From Ruthenibacterium sp. (GTDB taxonomy: Bacteria > Bacillota > Clostridia > Oscillospirales > Ruminococcaceae): a stretch of DNA of 37,795 nt. The position numbers and the translations under genes are program-made. Shown here in pieces: positions 16,201 through 24,600 of the stretch; position 1 is the stretch's first letter, and every line of letters begins with the position of its first letter. The notes beneath the pieces were generated by a model. The model did not search any database. It was not told the origin of the DNA and saw nothing but the letters and a program-made list of their open reading frames with translations. The DNA is taken from assembly GCA_020025235.1 (NCBI GenBank), contig JAHHSL010000017.1, positions 1 through 37,795 of the forward strand. Reading direction: 5' to 3'.

Positions 16201-19200
16201 GGCGGCGCGGCAAACGCTCCTCTGCTGGGCGGCTATGACATGAAGGACTTTGAAGGCTGGCAGGGCCGCAGCGATTATGATGATTACATCAACAATATTT
16301 TCACGAACGACCTGTCCACCAAGTTCTTCCAGCACTTCCAGGTAACCGAATGGAAGAACGCAGCACCGATCACTGCTCACAGCGAAAACAGTACTTACAG
16401 CTGGGCGCCTGAAAAAGAGATCACTCTGCAGCACCCTGTATACGGCAAGGTTGTCGTTACGCGTGTGGACGCTGAAAATTACAGCGAAGACGTAAAGTCG
16501 GATTACCGCAACCGCACCGTCACCCTGAACGGAAAAACGATCCTGACCGGCTGCACAAGCCGTTCGGATAATGGCCAGAAGGGTAATGAAAAATACCTGC
16601 TCCCGTGGTTCTGGGATGCACACGGCAAAGACCTGCCGGTGGCTGACCAGAAGCTGTATCACTGGAACACCGAAGGCGGCGAATCCGAATGGACACTGCC
16701 CGACGGCTGGGAAACCCTTGAAAATGTAGTAGTATACAAGCTGTCTGACACCGGCAAGATCAATGAAACCGTTGTTCCGGTCGTGGGCGGCAAAGTGAAA
16801 CTGAAGGCAGACGCCGAAGTTCCTTATGTTGTGTACAAAGGCAAACAGGGTCAGCTGAATATCGGCGGCTGGCAGGGCAACCACCTGTATGACACTGGCT
16901 TCAACACCTATGATTTGAAAGAAAGCAAGTGGACGGTCAAATCCGGCGCTCCGGAAATCAAAAACACCGTGACCACCAACCCGATGCTGGTTCTGGGCGG
17001 AGGCGACTGCATCAGCCAGACCATTACCGATCTTGTTCCCGGCGAACAGTACGCACTGTACATTGGTGTGGATAACCGCAGCAATGCCAATGCCCGCATG
17101 GCTGTGACGAGCGTGAACGGCAGCACTCTGGGCAGCAACTATACCGGTCTTTCCATTGCGGCAAACTATATCAGCTCCGATCCGCACAGCGGAAAGATCC
17201 CCACAGAAAAAGGCAAGGGCAGCAACTTCCAGAATATGTATGTCTTCTTCACCGCGGATGCACCCACGGCAACACTCACCCTTTCCCGCGATGCAGGCGA
17301 AGGCAAGACCTACTTTGACAACATGCGCTGCGTCGTGAATAAGGGCAATCCCTTCACCTACGACGAAAACGGCAGAGTAACGCTGTACACGCAGGATTTT
17401 GAAAACAATGCACAGGGTATTTATCCCTTCGTGGTCGGCCCGGTTGAAGGCGTTTCCGACAACCGCACCCACCTGTCGCAGCTGCACAAGCCCTACACAC
17501 AGGGCGGCTGGGACGTGAAGAAGGGCGACGACGTACTGGAAGGCAACTGGTCTTTGAAGACCAACGGCCTTGTCAAAAGAAATTCGCTGCTCTATCAGAC
17601 CATTCCCCAGAACTTCCGTTTTGAACCGGGCTGCACCTACAAGGTGTCTTTCGATTATCAGTGCGGTTCCGAGGGCATCTATGCCGTGGTTGTCGGCAAC
17701 GGCACCGGCTATAACGCCGCCGACGCAGACGCTTTGCACTATATGGCAGGCAAAGACGGCGTGTTTGTGACACAGCACTATGAAACCGAAATCACCGGCG
17801 ACGCCAACGGCCAGACCTGGTTCGGCGTGATGTCTACTATGACTGAACCGAACAATCACGGCTATGAAGGCCCGGCAGCTACCTTCGGTGACTACAGCAA
17901 CCTGATGCTGGACAATGTCCGCATCGAACTTGTCAGCGGCATCCCGCCCGTTGAGAAAGATGCGCTTGCAGCGCTGATCACAAAGGCAAACACATACAGC
18001 TATGACAAAACGGGCTGCACCGCAGACGAATGGAAGACATTCCAAACCGCGCTCAGCAACGCTAAAATGGTTAACGACGATGCTGACGCTACGCCCGACG
18101 AGGTCAAGAAGGCACATTATGACCTGAGCAACGCAATGGACATTGTGGATAACACCACCGGTCTGCCCGCAGATGACAAACGTTCTGACATCGACCCCAA
18201 GACGATGAAGGCAACGGCGGGCAACCCCCAGCCGAACGAAGGTCCCGACAAAATGCTGGACGGTGACACCAACAGCCATTTCCATACGAACTGGGGATCT
18301 TCCCAGCCTCAGGACCGCTGGATCATTCTGGAACTGAATAATCCCCAGACTGTAAACGGACTGCGTTATCTGCCCCGTCAGGTCGGCAACGCCAACGGCA
18401 AAATGACAAAGGGCACGATCGAAGTTCAGGTCGAAGGCTTCACCGAATGGGTGCCGGTCGTCGCCAAAAACGGCACAGGCAACACCTTCAAATTCAGCGC
18501 TTCTACCTGGAGCAAAGCTTCCTTTGAACCGATTGAAAAAGTGAAAAAGGTTCGTCTGGTAGCCCTCGAAACACTCGGCGATGTTCCCAACAAGTTCCTT
18601 TCTGCTTCCGAAGTTCGCCTGACCACGCTGTTCAGCGAACCCGAACCCGGCGCAGATACCTCCGCATTGGAAAATGCGATCAACCTTGCAAAAACACTGG
18701 ACAGCACACGCTACACGCCCGACAGCTGGAATGCCATGAAGGCAGAACAGGCCAAGGCAGAAGAGGTGCTTGCCAACCCGAACGCCACCGCAGAGCAGGT
18801 TGCTGCTGCTGCGCGTAACCTGAACAACGCGATCAATGCACTGGTTATGCCGGTGTATAAGCCCCAGATCGAAGAGATGCTGGCAATGTACAGCAATCTG
18901 GACGAAAACGATTACCTTGAAGGCTGGGATGCTTTGAAGACCGCAGCCGATAAGCTGCAGGCAATTTCAAATGATGAGAACGCCACGCAGGCTGACGCAA
19001 ACGTTGTCATCAAGGAATTCTATGAAGCAGTGAACGGCCTGAAACGCAAACCGGATCAGAAGCCTTTGAAAGAAGCTATCGCCAATGCAGAAAAAGTGCT
19101 GAATGCTTCTTCCCGTGATGCATTCACCGCAGACAGCTGGAAGGCGGCTCAGGATGCTTTGGCAGCTGCCAAGAAACTGGTTGGAAACGCAGATGTGCCC

Positions 19201-20040
19201 CAGCAGCAGCTGGACGCTGCCGTCGATCAGCTGAAAGCAGCGATTGCAGGCCTGAAGCCCAGCGATGCAAAGAAAGCGCTGGATTCCGCTGTCAAGACCC
19301 TTGAGGATCGCTTGGCAGAACTGAACCAGGACGAATACACCACCGGCAGCTGGAAGGCGGCTCAGGACGCTCTGGCTGATGCCAAGGCGGTGCAGAACGA
19401 TCCCAAGGCAACTGCTGAACGCTATAACAGCGCAGTGGAAGCTGTAAACAAGGCAATGCTCGGCCTGGAAAAACGCGGCGACGCCGCAGCCCTCAAGCAG
19501 TTTGTGGAGCAGGCTTCCAAGCTGGAAGAAAAGAACTACACTGCAAGCAGCTGGAAGAACTTCAAGACGGCTCTGACCCACGCACAGGAAGTTTTGAACA
19601 ATGCGGCAGATGCAACACAGGCAGAACTGAATGCCGCACAGGACGCCCTGATGAAGGCACAGAACGATTTGACCCGTGCAGCAAACAAGGATGTCATCAA
19701 CGCAGCCTTGGCAGAGGCAGGCAAGCTGACCGAATCGGACTACACGGCAGAAAGCTGGGCAGCTTTTGCAAAGGCAAAGGCACAGGCCGCTGCTGTTGCA
19801 GGCGATGCGGACGCAAGCCAGGCACAGGTGGATGAGGCTGTCGCAGCTCTGATGAAAGCAATTCAGGGCTTGACGAAGAACAATTCTGCCGCCCCGGCTC
19901 CTGCACCCGCACCCGCTAAGCCGAACGGCACACCCCCGACCGGCGATCCCACCTCCATGGGTGCATTGCTTGGTCTGATGCTGGCAAGCGGAACCGCTGC
20001 CATCACGGCGATCCACAAAAAACGCAAGAACGGTAAATAA
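13282..20040 (+). CDS. Wall-anchored endo-alpha-N-acetylgalactosaminidase (GH101)
   Basis: Predicted to release core-1 Gal-beta-1,3-GalNAc from serine/threonine of mucin-type glycoproteins at the cell surface. Of 2252 residues: signal peptide 1-30; PE-rich hexapeptide repeats 67-150; a LamG-like sandwich about 170-355; a carboxypeptidase-regulatory-like domain 358-435; the GH101 mutarotase-like domain about 437-707; the catalytic barrel about 713-1040; beta-sandwich and carbohydrate-binding parts to about 1553; FIVAR; F5/8C 1635-1787; six more FIVAR modules to 2200. YVDVWGNG and TTEWG place the nucleophile at D890 and the acid/base at E922, 32 apart as I recall for the pneumococcal enzyme (D764, E796). 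The sorting signal is TPPTG (2217-2221), hydrophobic stretch, then KKRKNGK. The ATG at 13282 fits the signal peptide better than the upstream TTG at 13258, although its AGGAAGG site is 12 bases away. Confidence 0.94.
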   Translation: MNLNTKRRLLSLMMAAAMLTSVAQPTVYAAGIGNSAAVAGSQSAEIPASEEPDQTPAPETTTNPETTVTPEETVTPETTVTPEETVTPETTVTPETTVTPEETVTPEETVTPEETVTPEETVTPEETVTPEETVTPEETVAPEETTAPEEQADPSDEEAAEEETAPEDASTYVIYEDAVNTGEWTGNKFGKVNVEKGWLHMVSSPDGNNDTNEFYVTNSGVQFDQTKGFLEFTVKPANSADKTRFGVYLRSSASQKGFFVGYDTSGWFWQIGGEYYGMNGGVTRLPAPKAGEEATVRIEYTENQAKVTVNGKEAFKDPVDISKVPVSGSVAFKCGSYKGQVTDVQVRGIHYEGQNTIASYNVSGTVTADGKPAEGATVKIGDKTFTTGKDGAFTFTDIVDGKYTVTAALEGMKTQSQEVVVNGSAVTDLQLALESAPVKTIRSETMSVDVYEEFPAVKQYNMTGGKLNGKVFYGQSNVKNVIRINENDITLKPEDVSVVVEDAKATYTLNVKDEKGVDAAITTVLSVEGNVLTMEITDVVYNQANGKQEHPVQTILFPEHDLISVRSTQDSATFAGSKMSSNTRKSGDTFLDVDASLPNGNTDYMYAFVSADGMSAAIESNSEYEGTNAASYIYAGGASNTRIWAHASDIGEAKSMGLGSALFYWNRAIESKDESDSTGHKTRMYVTEPTENPLVKVIITGDENENGKVDWQDGAIAFRSISHELLHSEQVPEAVSMRVCMNFSGQAANPFMQTLDNVKRVYLNTDGLGQAVLLKGYASEGHDSGHPDYADIGQRIGGADDMNKLMTEGGKLGATFGIHVNASEMYTEAKAFDELLVRREGQNNLYYGWNWLDQGIGIDSRFDLVSGRRANRFNELEALVGQNLGWVYVDVWGNGVSTLEDSWATRRLSDEITNNGWRMTTEWGPTNEYDSTFQHWATDLAYGGFEAKGYNSTIARFIRNHQKDSWVADYTKYGGAANAPLLGGYDMKDFEGWQGRSDYDDYINNIFTNDLSTKFFQHFQVTEWKNAAPITAHSENSTYSWAPEKEITLQHPVYGKVVVTRVDAENYSEDVKSDYRNRTVTLNGKTILTGCTSRSDNGQKGNEKYLLPWFWDAHGKDLPVADQKLYHWNTEGGESEWTLPDGWETLENVVVYKLSDTGKINETVVPVVGGKVKLKADAEVPYVVYKGKQGQLNIGGWQGNHLYDTGFNTYDLKESKWTVKSGAPEIKNTVTTNPMLVLGGGDCISQTITDLVPGEQYALYIGVDNRSNANARMAVTSVNGSTLGSNYTGLSIAANYISSDPHSGKIPTEKGKGSNFQNMYVFFTADAPTATLTLSRDAGEGKTYFDNMRCVVNKGNPFTYDENGRVTLYTQDFENNAQGIYPFVVGPVEGVSDNRTHLSQLHKPYTQGGWDVKKGDDVLEGNWSLKTNGLVKRNSLLYQTIPQNFRFEPGCTYKVSFDYQCGSEGIYAVVVGNGTGYNAADADALHYMAGKDGVFVTQHYETEITGDANGQTWFGVMSTMTEPNNHGYEGPAATFGDYSNLMLDNVRIELVSGIPPVEKDALAALITKANTYSYDKTGCTADEWKTFQTALSNAKMVNDDADATPDEVKKAHYDLSNAMDIVDNTTGLPADDKRSDIDPKTMKATAGNPQPNEGPDKMLDGDTNSHFHTNWGSSQPQDRWIILELNNPQTVNGLRYLPRQVGNANGKMTKGTIEVQVEGFTEWVPVVAKNGTGNTFKFSASTWSKASFEPIEKVKKVRLVALETLGDVPNKFLSASEVRLTTLFSEPEPGADTSALENAINLAKTLDSTRYTPDSWNAMKAEQAKAEEVLANPNATAEQVAAAARNLNNAINALVMPVYKPQIEEMLAMYSNLDENDYLEGWDALKTAADKLQAISNDENATQADANVVIKEFYEAVNGLKRKPDQKPLKEAIANAEKVLNASSRDAFTADSWKAAQDALAAAKKLVGNADVPQQQLDAAVDQLKAAIAGLKPSDAKKALDSAVKTLEDRLAELNQDEYTTGSWKAAQDALADAKAVQNDPKATAERYNSAVEAVNKAMLGLEKRGDAAALKQFVEQASKLEEKNYTASSWKNFKTALTHAQEVLNNAADATQAELNAAQDALMKAQNDLTRAANKDVINAALAEAGKLTESDYTAESWAAFAKAKAQAAAVAGDADASQAQVDEAVAALMKAIQGLTKNNSAAPAPAPAPAKPNGTPPTGDPTSMGALLGLMLASGTAAITAIHKKRKNGK
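13480..13731 (+). repeat. 18-bp minisatellite (14 units) in the GH101 gene
   Basis: Fourteen tandem in-frame units of ACCGTGACRCCGGAAGAA type encode TVTPEE/TVTPET, ending TVAPEE and TTAPEE. Units differ mostly at third positions. The acidic, proline-rich stretch probably forms an extended stalk after the signal peptide. Copy number is liable to slippage without frame loss. Confidence 0.95.
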
Positions 20041-20056
20041 TCTTCTCCCCCAATCG

Positions 20057-20107
20057 TCCGGCGCGGCGGAATCCCTTGCAATAAGGGTTCCGCCGCGCCG
20101 GATTTTT
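20057..20107 (+). terminator. Strong rho-independent terminator of the GH101 gene
   Basis: A 20-bp stem (20057-20077 with 20083-20102, one bulged T at 20072) encloses a 5-nt loop and is followed by five T. It starts 17 nt after the stop codon and isolates the GH101 gene as a single-gene unit. Confidence 0.92.
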
Positions 20108-20267
20108 ATCTGTGCTGCAAACCTGCCGGAAAGGCGGGAACGAGCATATTCCAAAGGCAGATGCAGGTATGGACATTAAAAGAGTATTATATTACATTAA
20201 AATATGTTAATAAGACGTAAATCTTCTGGAGATTGGCTTGAATTGTAAGATCGGCTGTGATACAACT

Positions 20268-20273
20268 TATAAT
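20268..20273 (+). promoter_or_regulatory. -10 element of the PAS-GGDEF gene
   Basis: A perfect TATAAT with no good -35 at 17 nt. A start near 20280 would place the GTG at 20301 first in the transcript and exclude the longer TTG start at 20238. Confidence 0.4.
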
Positions 20274-20300
20274 AGGCTTATTTTGGAAAGAAGGAATGTC

Positions 20301-21197
20301 GTGAAGTCAGCACAATTTTATTTGGATATCATCAATCAGCTTCAGGACGGTATTTATTTTGTGGATAAGGAACGAAGAATACAGTTCTGGAATTGTGCAG
20401 CCGAAAGGATCACAGGATATAAGTCAGAAGAAATTGTGGGAAAGTGCTGCCAGTGCAGCGGGCTGAACCACATTGATGGAAAAGGCAAACCGCTGTGTGC
20501 GGTGGGGTGTCCGCTGTTTCAAACGCTGTCAGACGGAAAACAGCGGCAGGACTTCGTTCTGGTGCGCCATAAGGAAGGTTATCGTATCCCCATTCGGGTC
20601 AACGTGTTCCCGGTTCGCCAGGGGGATGAGATCACCGGTGCGGTGGAGGTTTTTACAAAAGATTCGCCCACGGTATTCGAGGAAGATCTGATCGAAAATC
20701 TGTCCAATATTGCCATGCATGATGAATTGACAAAACTGCCGAACCGGCGTTATCTGGAAAGTTTCCTTTCCTACCGCATGGAAGAATATAACCGATTCGG
20801 ACGCAAATTTGCTGTTTTGTTTGCGGATATCGACGATTTCAGCAGCATCAATAATGTTCACGGTCATGATACCGGAGACAGCGTGCTGAAAAATATCGCC
20901 ACAAGTCTGAACTGCAGCACCCGCCGCAACGACCTTGTCGGACGCTGGGGCGGGGAAGAATTTGTCGGTGTTTATTCGATTGCAGACTATTCGGAAATGA
21001 ACATCATCGCCGACCGGTTTCGTATTCTTGTTGAAAAAACAGAAGCAATGCATGGCACCACGAAGGTTCATGCCACTGTTTCCGTGGGCATAACGGCGGC
21101 GCGGGAAGGCGATACAGTGCATACGCTGCTGGAACGCGCCGATCAGCTGATGTACGCAAGCAAGCATGCAGGGAAAAACAGTGTGACAAGCGATTGA
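20301..21197 (+). CDS. PAS-GGDEF diguanylate cyclase
   Basis: Makes c-di-GMP from two GTP. The 298-residue protein has an N-terminal PAS domain (about 1-125) and a GGDEF domain (about 140-298). The active-site motif is GGEEF (217-221) with FADIDDF upstream. The inhibitory I-site RxxD is present as RRND (208-211), exactly five residues before it, so product inhibition is likely. The PAS domain carries a cysteine cluster, CCQCSGLNHIDGKGKPLCAVGC, a pattern found in many anaerobe PAS-GGDEF proteins that may bind a metal or respond to redox; this is inference. There are no membrane helices, so it is cytoplasmic. GTG at 20301 with AAGGAA five bases upstream is preferred. Confidence 0.9.
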   Translation: MKSAQFYLDIINQLQDGIYFVDKERRIQFWNCAAERITGYKSEEIVGKCCQCSGLNHIDGKGKPLCAVGCPLFQTLSDGKQRQDFVLVRHKEGYRIPIRVNVFPVRQGDEITGAVEVFTKDSPTVFEEDLIENLSNIAMHDELTKLPNRRYLESFLSYRMEEYNRFGRKFAVLFADIDDFSSINNVHGHDTGDSVLKNIATSLNCSTRRNDLVGRWGGEEFVGVYSIADYSEMNIIADRFRILVEKTEAMHGTTKVHATVSVGITAAREGDTVHTLLERADQLMYASKHAGKNSVTSD

Positions 21198-21275
21198 CCT
21201 CGTCACCGCATGCATGTGCAGCAGCTTTCATTTAGAAAAAGCTTTGCCGTGACAGGCAGCGATCAGTATGGATCA

Positions 21276-21315
21276 CAGAAAGCGGCGTGACCGTTATGGT
21301 CACGCCGTCTTTCTG
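21276..21315. terminator. 17-bp inverted repeat after the diguanylate cyclase
   Basis: CAGAAAG-CGGCGTGACC (21276-21292) pairs with GGTCACGCCG-T-CTTTCTG (21298-21315), with one bulged T and a 5-nt loop. It is probably a terminator for the cyclase gene, though the T tract lies inside the stem and its placement is symmetrical on both strands. Confidence 0.6.
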
Positions 21316-21588
21316 CGCCCCGGGCGGATTTTGCAGCAGAAGCTGCAGGAACGACGGGAGCATCCACAGCTTTCGGCGGATCCCTTTATTGGTCACGGTA
21401 TAGTTCTTTGTACTGCTTTGTCAGAAGGCAAATGAGTGGTGTAAAATGAAGAAAATTTCCATAGTTTTCCAGAGAAGTAAAAAAACACGCCGGGCATCGC
21501 GGAAAAAAGAAAAAAATTACGCAGCGGGAAAATGCAGCTGTACGGCGGAAAATCACCGGCAGCGACCGCATTTTTCGCTGTGAAACAG

Positions 21589-21617
21589 TTGAATATTGTG
21601 TTCGGTTATAGTATAAT
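21589..21617 (+). promoter_or_regulatory. Sigma-A-type promoter of the HD-GYP/GGDEF gene
   Basis: TTGAAT (21589-21594) and TATAAT (21612-21617) with a 17-nt spacer. The ATG at 21653 follows with GAGGGGAAG as ribosome site. Confidence 0.75.
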
Positions 21618-21652
21618 CGCTCTTAATAATAAAAATCGAGGGGAAGCAATCC

Positions 21653-24600
21653 ATGTTGAATCGCGATACGCTGTTGATATGCTGTGAAATACAGGATAGA
21701 TGTACAGCGCTGTGTTCTATTTTTCAAAAAAGGTACAATATTTTGCAGGCGGAAAATATTGAACAGGCCGCAGCTCTTTTGACACAAAATGCGTGCTGCA
21801 TTTCAGCGGTTGTGATAGACCTGACGTCATGGGAACGCCTGTCCCCCGAAAAGCTCAGCCAGCTTCGGCGCATTGCCTCCAATCCGGATATTCCGGTGCT
21901 GGGCGTTGCGACATCCGCTTCGCCCGAACTGCAGGAGGAACTGATGAATGCGGGCGTCCGCGATATCATGAACGAGCCGTTTTCACCGCGCCTTCTGCGC
22001 CGTCATCTGCAGAATATCGTGGATCTGAACCTGTACCGCGTGCATTTGGACAGGTTTGCAAAGGATCAGGCGGCTTTTCTGCAGCGCTCCAACGAAACGA
22101 TCGTGGAAACGCTGTCCTCGATCATCGAATACCGCAGTCTGGAATCCGGCCAGCATGTTCAGCGCATCCGCCGCTTTACAGAGATCCTGCTGAAAGAAGT
22201 GGTGCGCAGCTATCCGGAATACAATCTTGACGAAGATACGATCCAGATCATTGCCAGCGCTTCGACGCTGCACGATATCGGAAAAATTGCAATTTCGGAT
22301 GCTGTGCTCAAAAAGCCCGGGCCGCTGACGCCGGAGGAACGGCGCGAAATCCAGACGCATCCCATTGTGGGCTATCGTATCCTGGAAATGCTTACCGGCA
22401 TTGTGGATGACGAATATCTTTACTATGCCCGTCAGATCGCCTACTGCCACCATGAACGTTGGGATGGCTGCGGATACCCCAACCGTCTGCGGGGCGATGA
22501 GATCCCCATTTTTGCACAGGTCGTAGGGCTGACGGATGCTTATGATGCGCTGACAAGCAAGCGGGTCTATAAGGACGCGTACTCGCAGGACGAGGCGGCA
22601 GACATGATCCTGGGCGGCGAATGCGGGGCTTTTTCTCCGAAGCTGCTGGAATGCTTCCAGCGCGTTGCCGAAGATTTTTCCGATCTGGCAATGGAATACC
22701 GCGACGGTGCAGACCTGAAAGAGGATGAACCGATGCTTCCGGATCTGAGCCAGAACGGAAAGCCGGAACGGGATACGCTGCAGTTTGTTCAGGACAAGTA
22801 TCAGGCGGTGCTGCATTATCTGGATGCAACCGTTTTGGAAATGGATATGGATGAGTCTGTTTACCGCATCGTGTATAATCCGGACCCGAACCTGCTGGTG
22901 CTGAACTCCGTTACATCGTTTGAAAACTTTACGCAGATCGCGATGAAAAATCTGATCATTCCGGAGGAAGCGGCTGCAATGGAGGATATGATCGATCATC
23001 AGATCCCGGCGTTTTTCAGCGACTGCCTGCGCCGCCAGCACCGCGATTTTCACATTAAGAATTTCGCGGGCGGCGAACCGTATCTGTACCGCATGACGCT
23101 GCTGCGGATCGATCCGATCCATTCCGGAAGAAAACGGATGCTGTTCATCATCCAGAATGTTTCGTCGCAGGAAACGGACGATCCGGAAAAATACTGCGAT
23201 AGTGTTTCGGATGAATTTGCAACGCTCAGAGCGGTCGATACGCTCTATTCGGTGCGGCACGATTCACATCTGACGCTTTATCGCTGCAGCGACGAAATGA
23301 TCGCGCTTTTGGGCTATACACCGGACGAGCTGCAGGAAGAATACCACAATCATATGGCGGAGCTGATTCACCCGGAGGATCGTGCGCGCGTGTTTGCCCA
23401 GATCGACGAACAGCTGTCCGAAGGCGTGGAATTTGTTGCGGAATACCGCATCCGGCATAAAAACGGAAAATATCTCTGGGTGCTGAACAAGGGCCGCCTG
23501 TTTATGGAATATGAGGGCAATGAATACCTGCACTGCCTGCTTTTGGATATTTCCAAGAGCAAGGCTGCGGAGGATGTTCTGCAGGAAACACTGGAGCGGC
23601 AGGCAATCATTCTTGCGCAGACCGAAAATGTGATTTTTGAATGTAATATGGAAGGCGGCGAAGCCTATTTTTCCGAGCAGTGGCGTGAGATGTTCGGCTA
23701 TGAGCTGAAATCCGGCGACATTCGAAATCAGATTTTTATGGAACAGCACATCCACCCGGATGATCTGCCCCTTGCGGCGTCGGCGCTTTATGCACTGAAA
23801 AACGGTTCCCCGTACGAAGCCGTAGATGTGCGCATTGCAAAGGCAGACGGGCACTATCTGTGGTGCCAGGTCCGTGTTACCGTGCAGTACGATGCCATGG
23901 GCGAACCGCTTAAAATGGTGGGCGTCATCATCAATATCAATGAACAGAAGTGCAGCGAAGAAGAACTGAAAAACCGTGCAGAACGGGATGCGCTGACGGG
24001 CCTGCTGAATAAAGAAGCCGTCAAATATTATATCGAAACCTATCTGAACAGTGCATCCAGCCATGGGATTTCGGCGCTGATGGTGATCGATCTGGACAAT
24101 TTCAAGCAGGTGAACGATCAGTACGGACATATGCTCGGTGATACGATCATTACGCAGTCTGCACATGAAATCAAAAGGATGTTCCGCAGCGAGGATCTTG
24201 TGGGACGAATCGGCGGGGATGAGTTTGTCGTTCTGATGAAAAACATTCCTTCGCTGGAGTTGCTGGAAAGCCGTCTGAATGAGCTGATTTTCGTGTTTGC
24301 AACAGAAGTTCATGCGCGTGTGCCGGAAGCAAATCTCGGCTGTTCGGTCGGCGTGGCGCTGTATCCGCAGCATGCCGTTCAGTATCAGGATCTGCTTCGT
24401 CAGGCGGATCAGGCGCTGTATCAGGCGAAGGCAAAGGGTAAAAACGGATACCGCATTTACGAGCCCGGAACATCGTTTACGCGCAGCTGTGAAAAACGTC
24501 AGGCCGCTGCAGTGAGCGAAGAAGAACAGAAAGCGGCGTTCACGATCGACAAGCTGATGCAGTATACGTTCCGTCAGCTTTATTTGTCCGGCAATATCGA

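Larger units (their letters stand above)
21198..21652. other. Intergenic region between the two c-di-GMP genes
   Basis: No supported gene lies here. It holds the long inverted repeat at 21276-21315 and, at its right end, the promoter of the next gene. A 45-codon lysine/arginine-rich frame at 21446-21583 has only a weak ribosome site. Confidence 0.6.

Noticed and set aside
12874..18285. An open frame of about 1800 codons antisense to the GH101 gene (and others of 660-810 codons antisense to 5092-7404, 30289-32730 and 34691-36676)
   Set aside because: These mirror highly biased sense codons. They lack ribosome sites, show low-complexity or cysteine/phenylalanine-rich composition, and the sense strand carries clear domains and motifs.
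21446..21583. A 45-codon basic small frame (begins MKKISIVFQRSKK) between the c-di-GMP genes
   Set aside because: Only a weak GAGTGG upstream, no terminator or promoter of its own that I can support; A-rich DNA easily yields lysine-rich frames.
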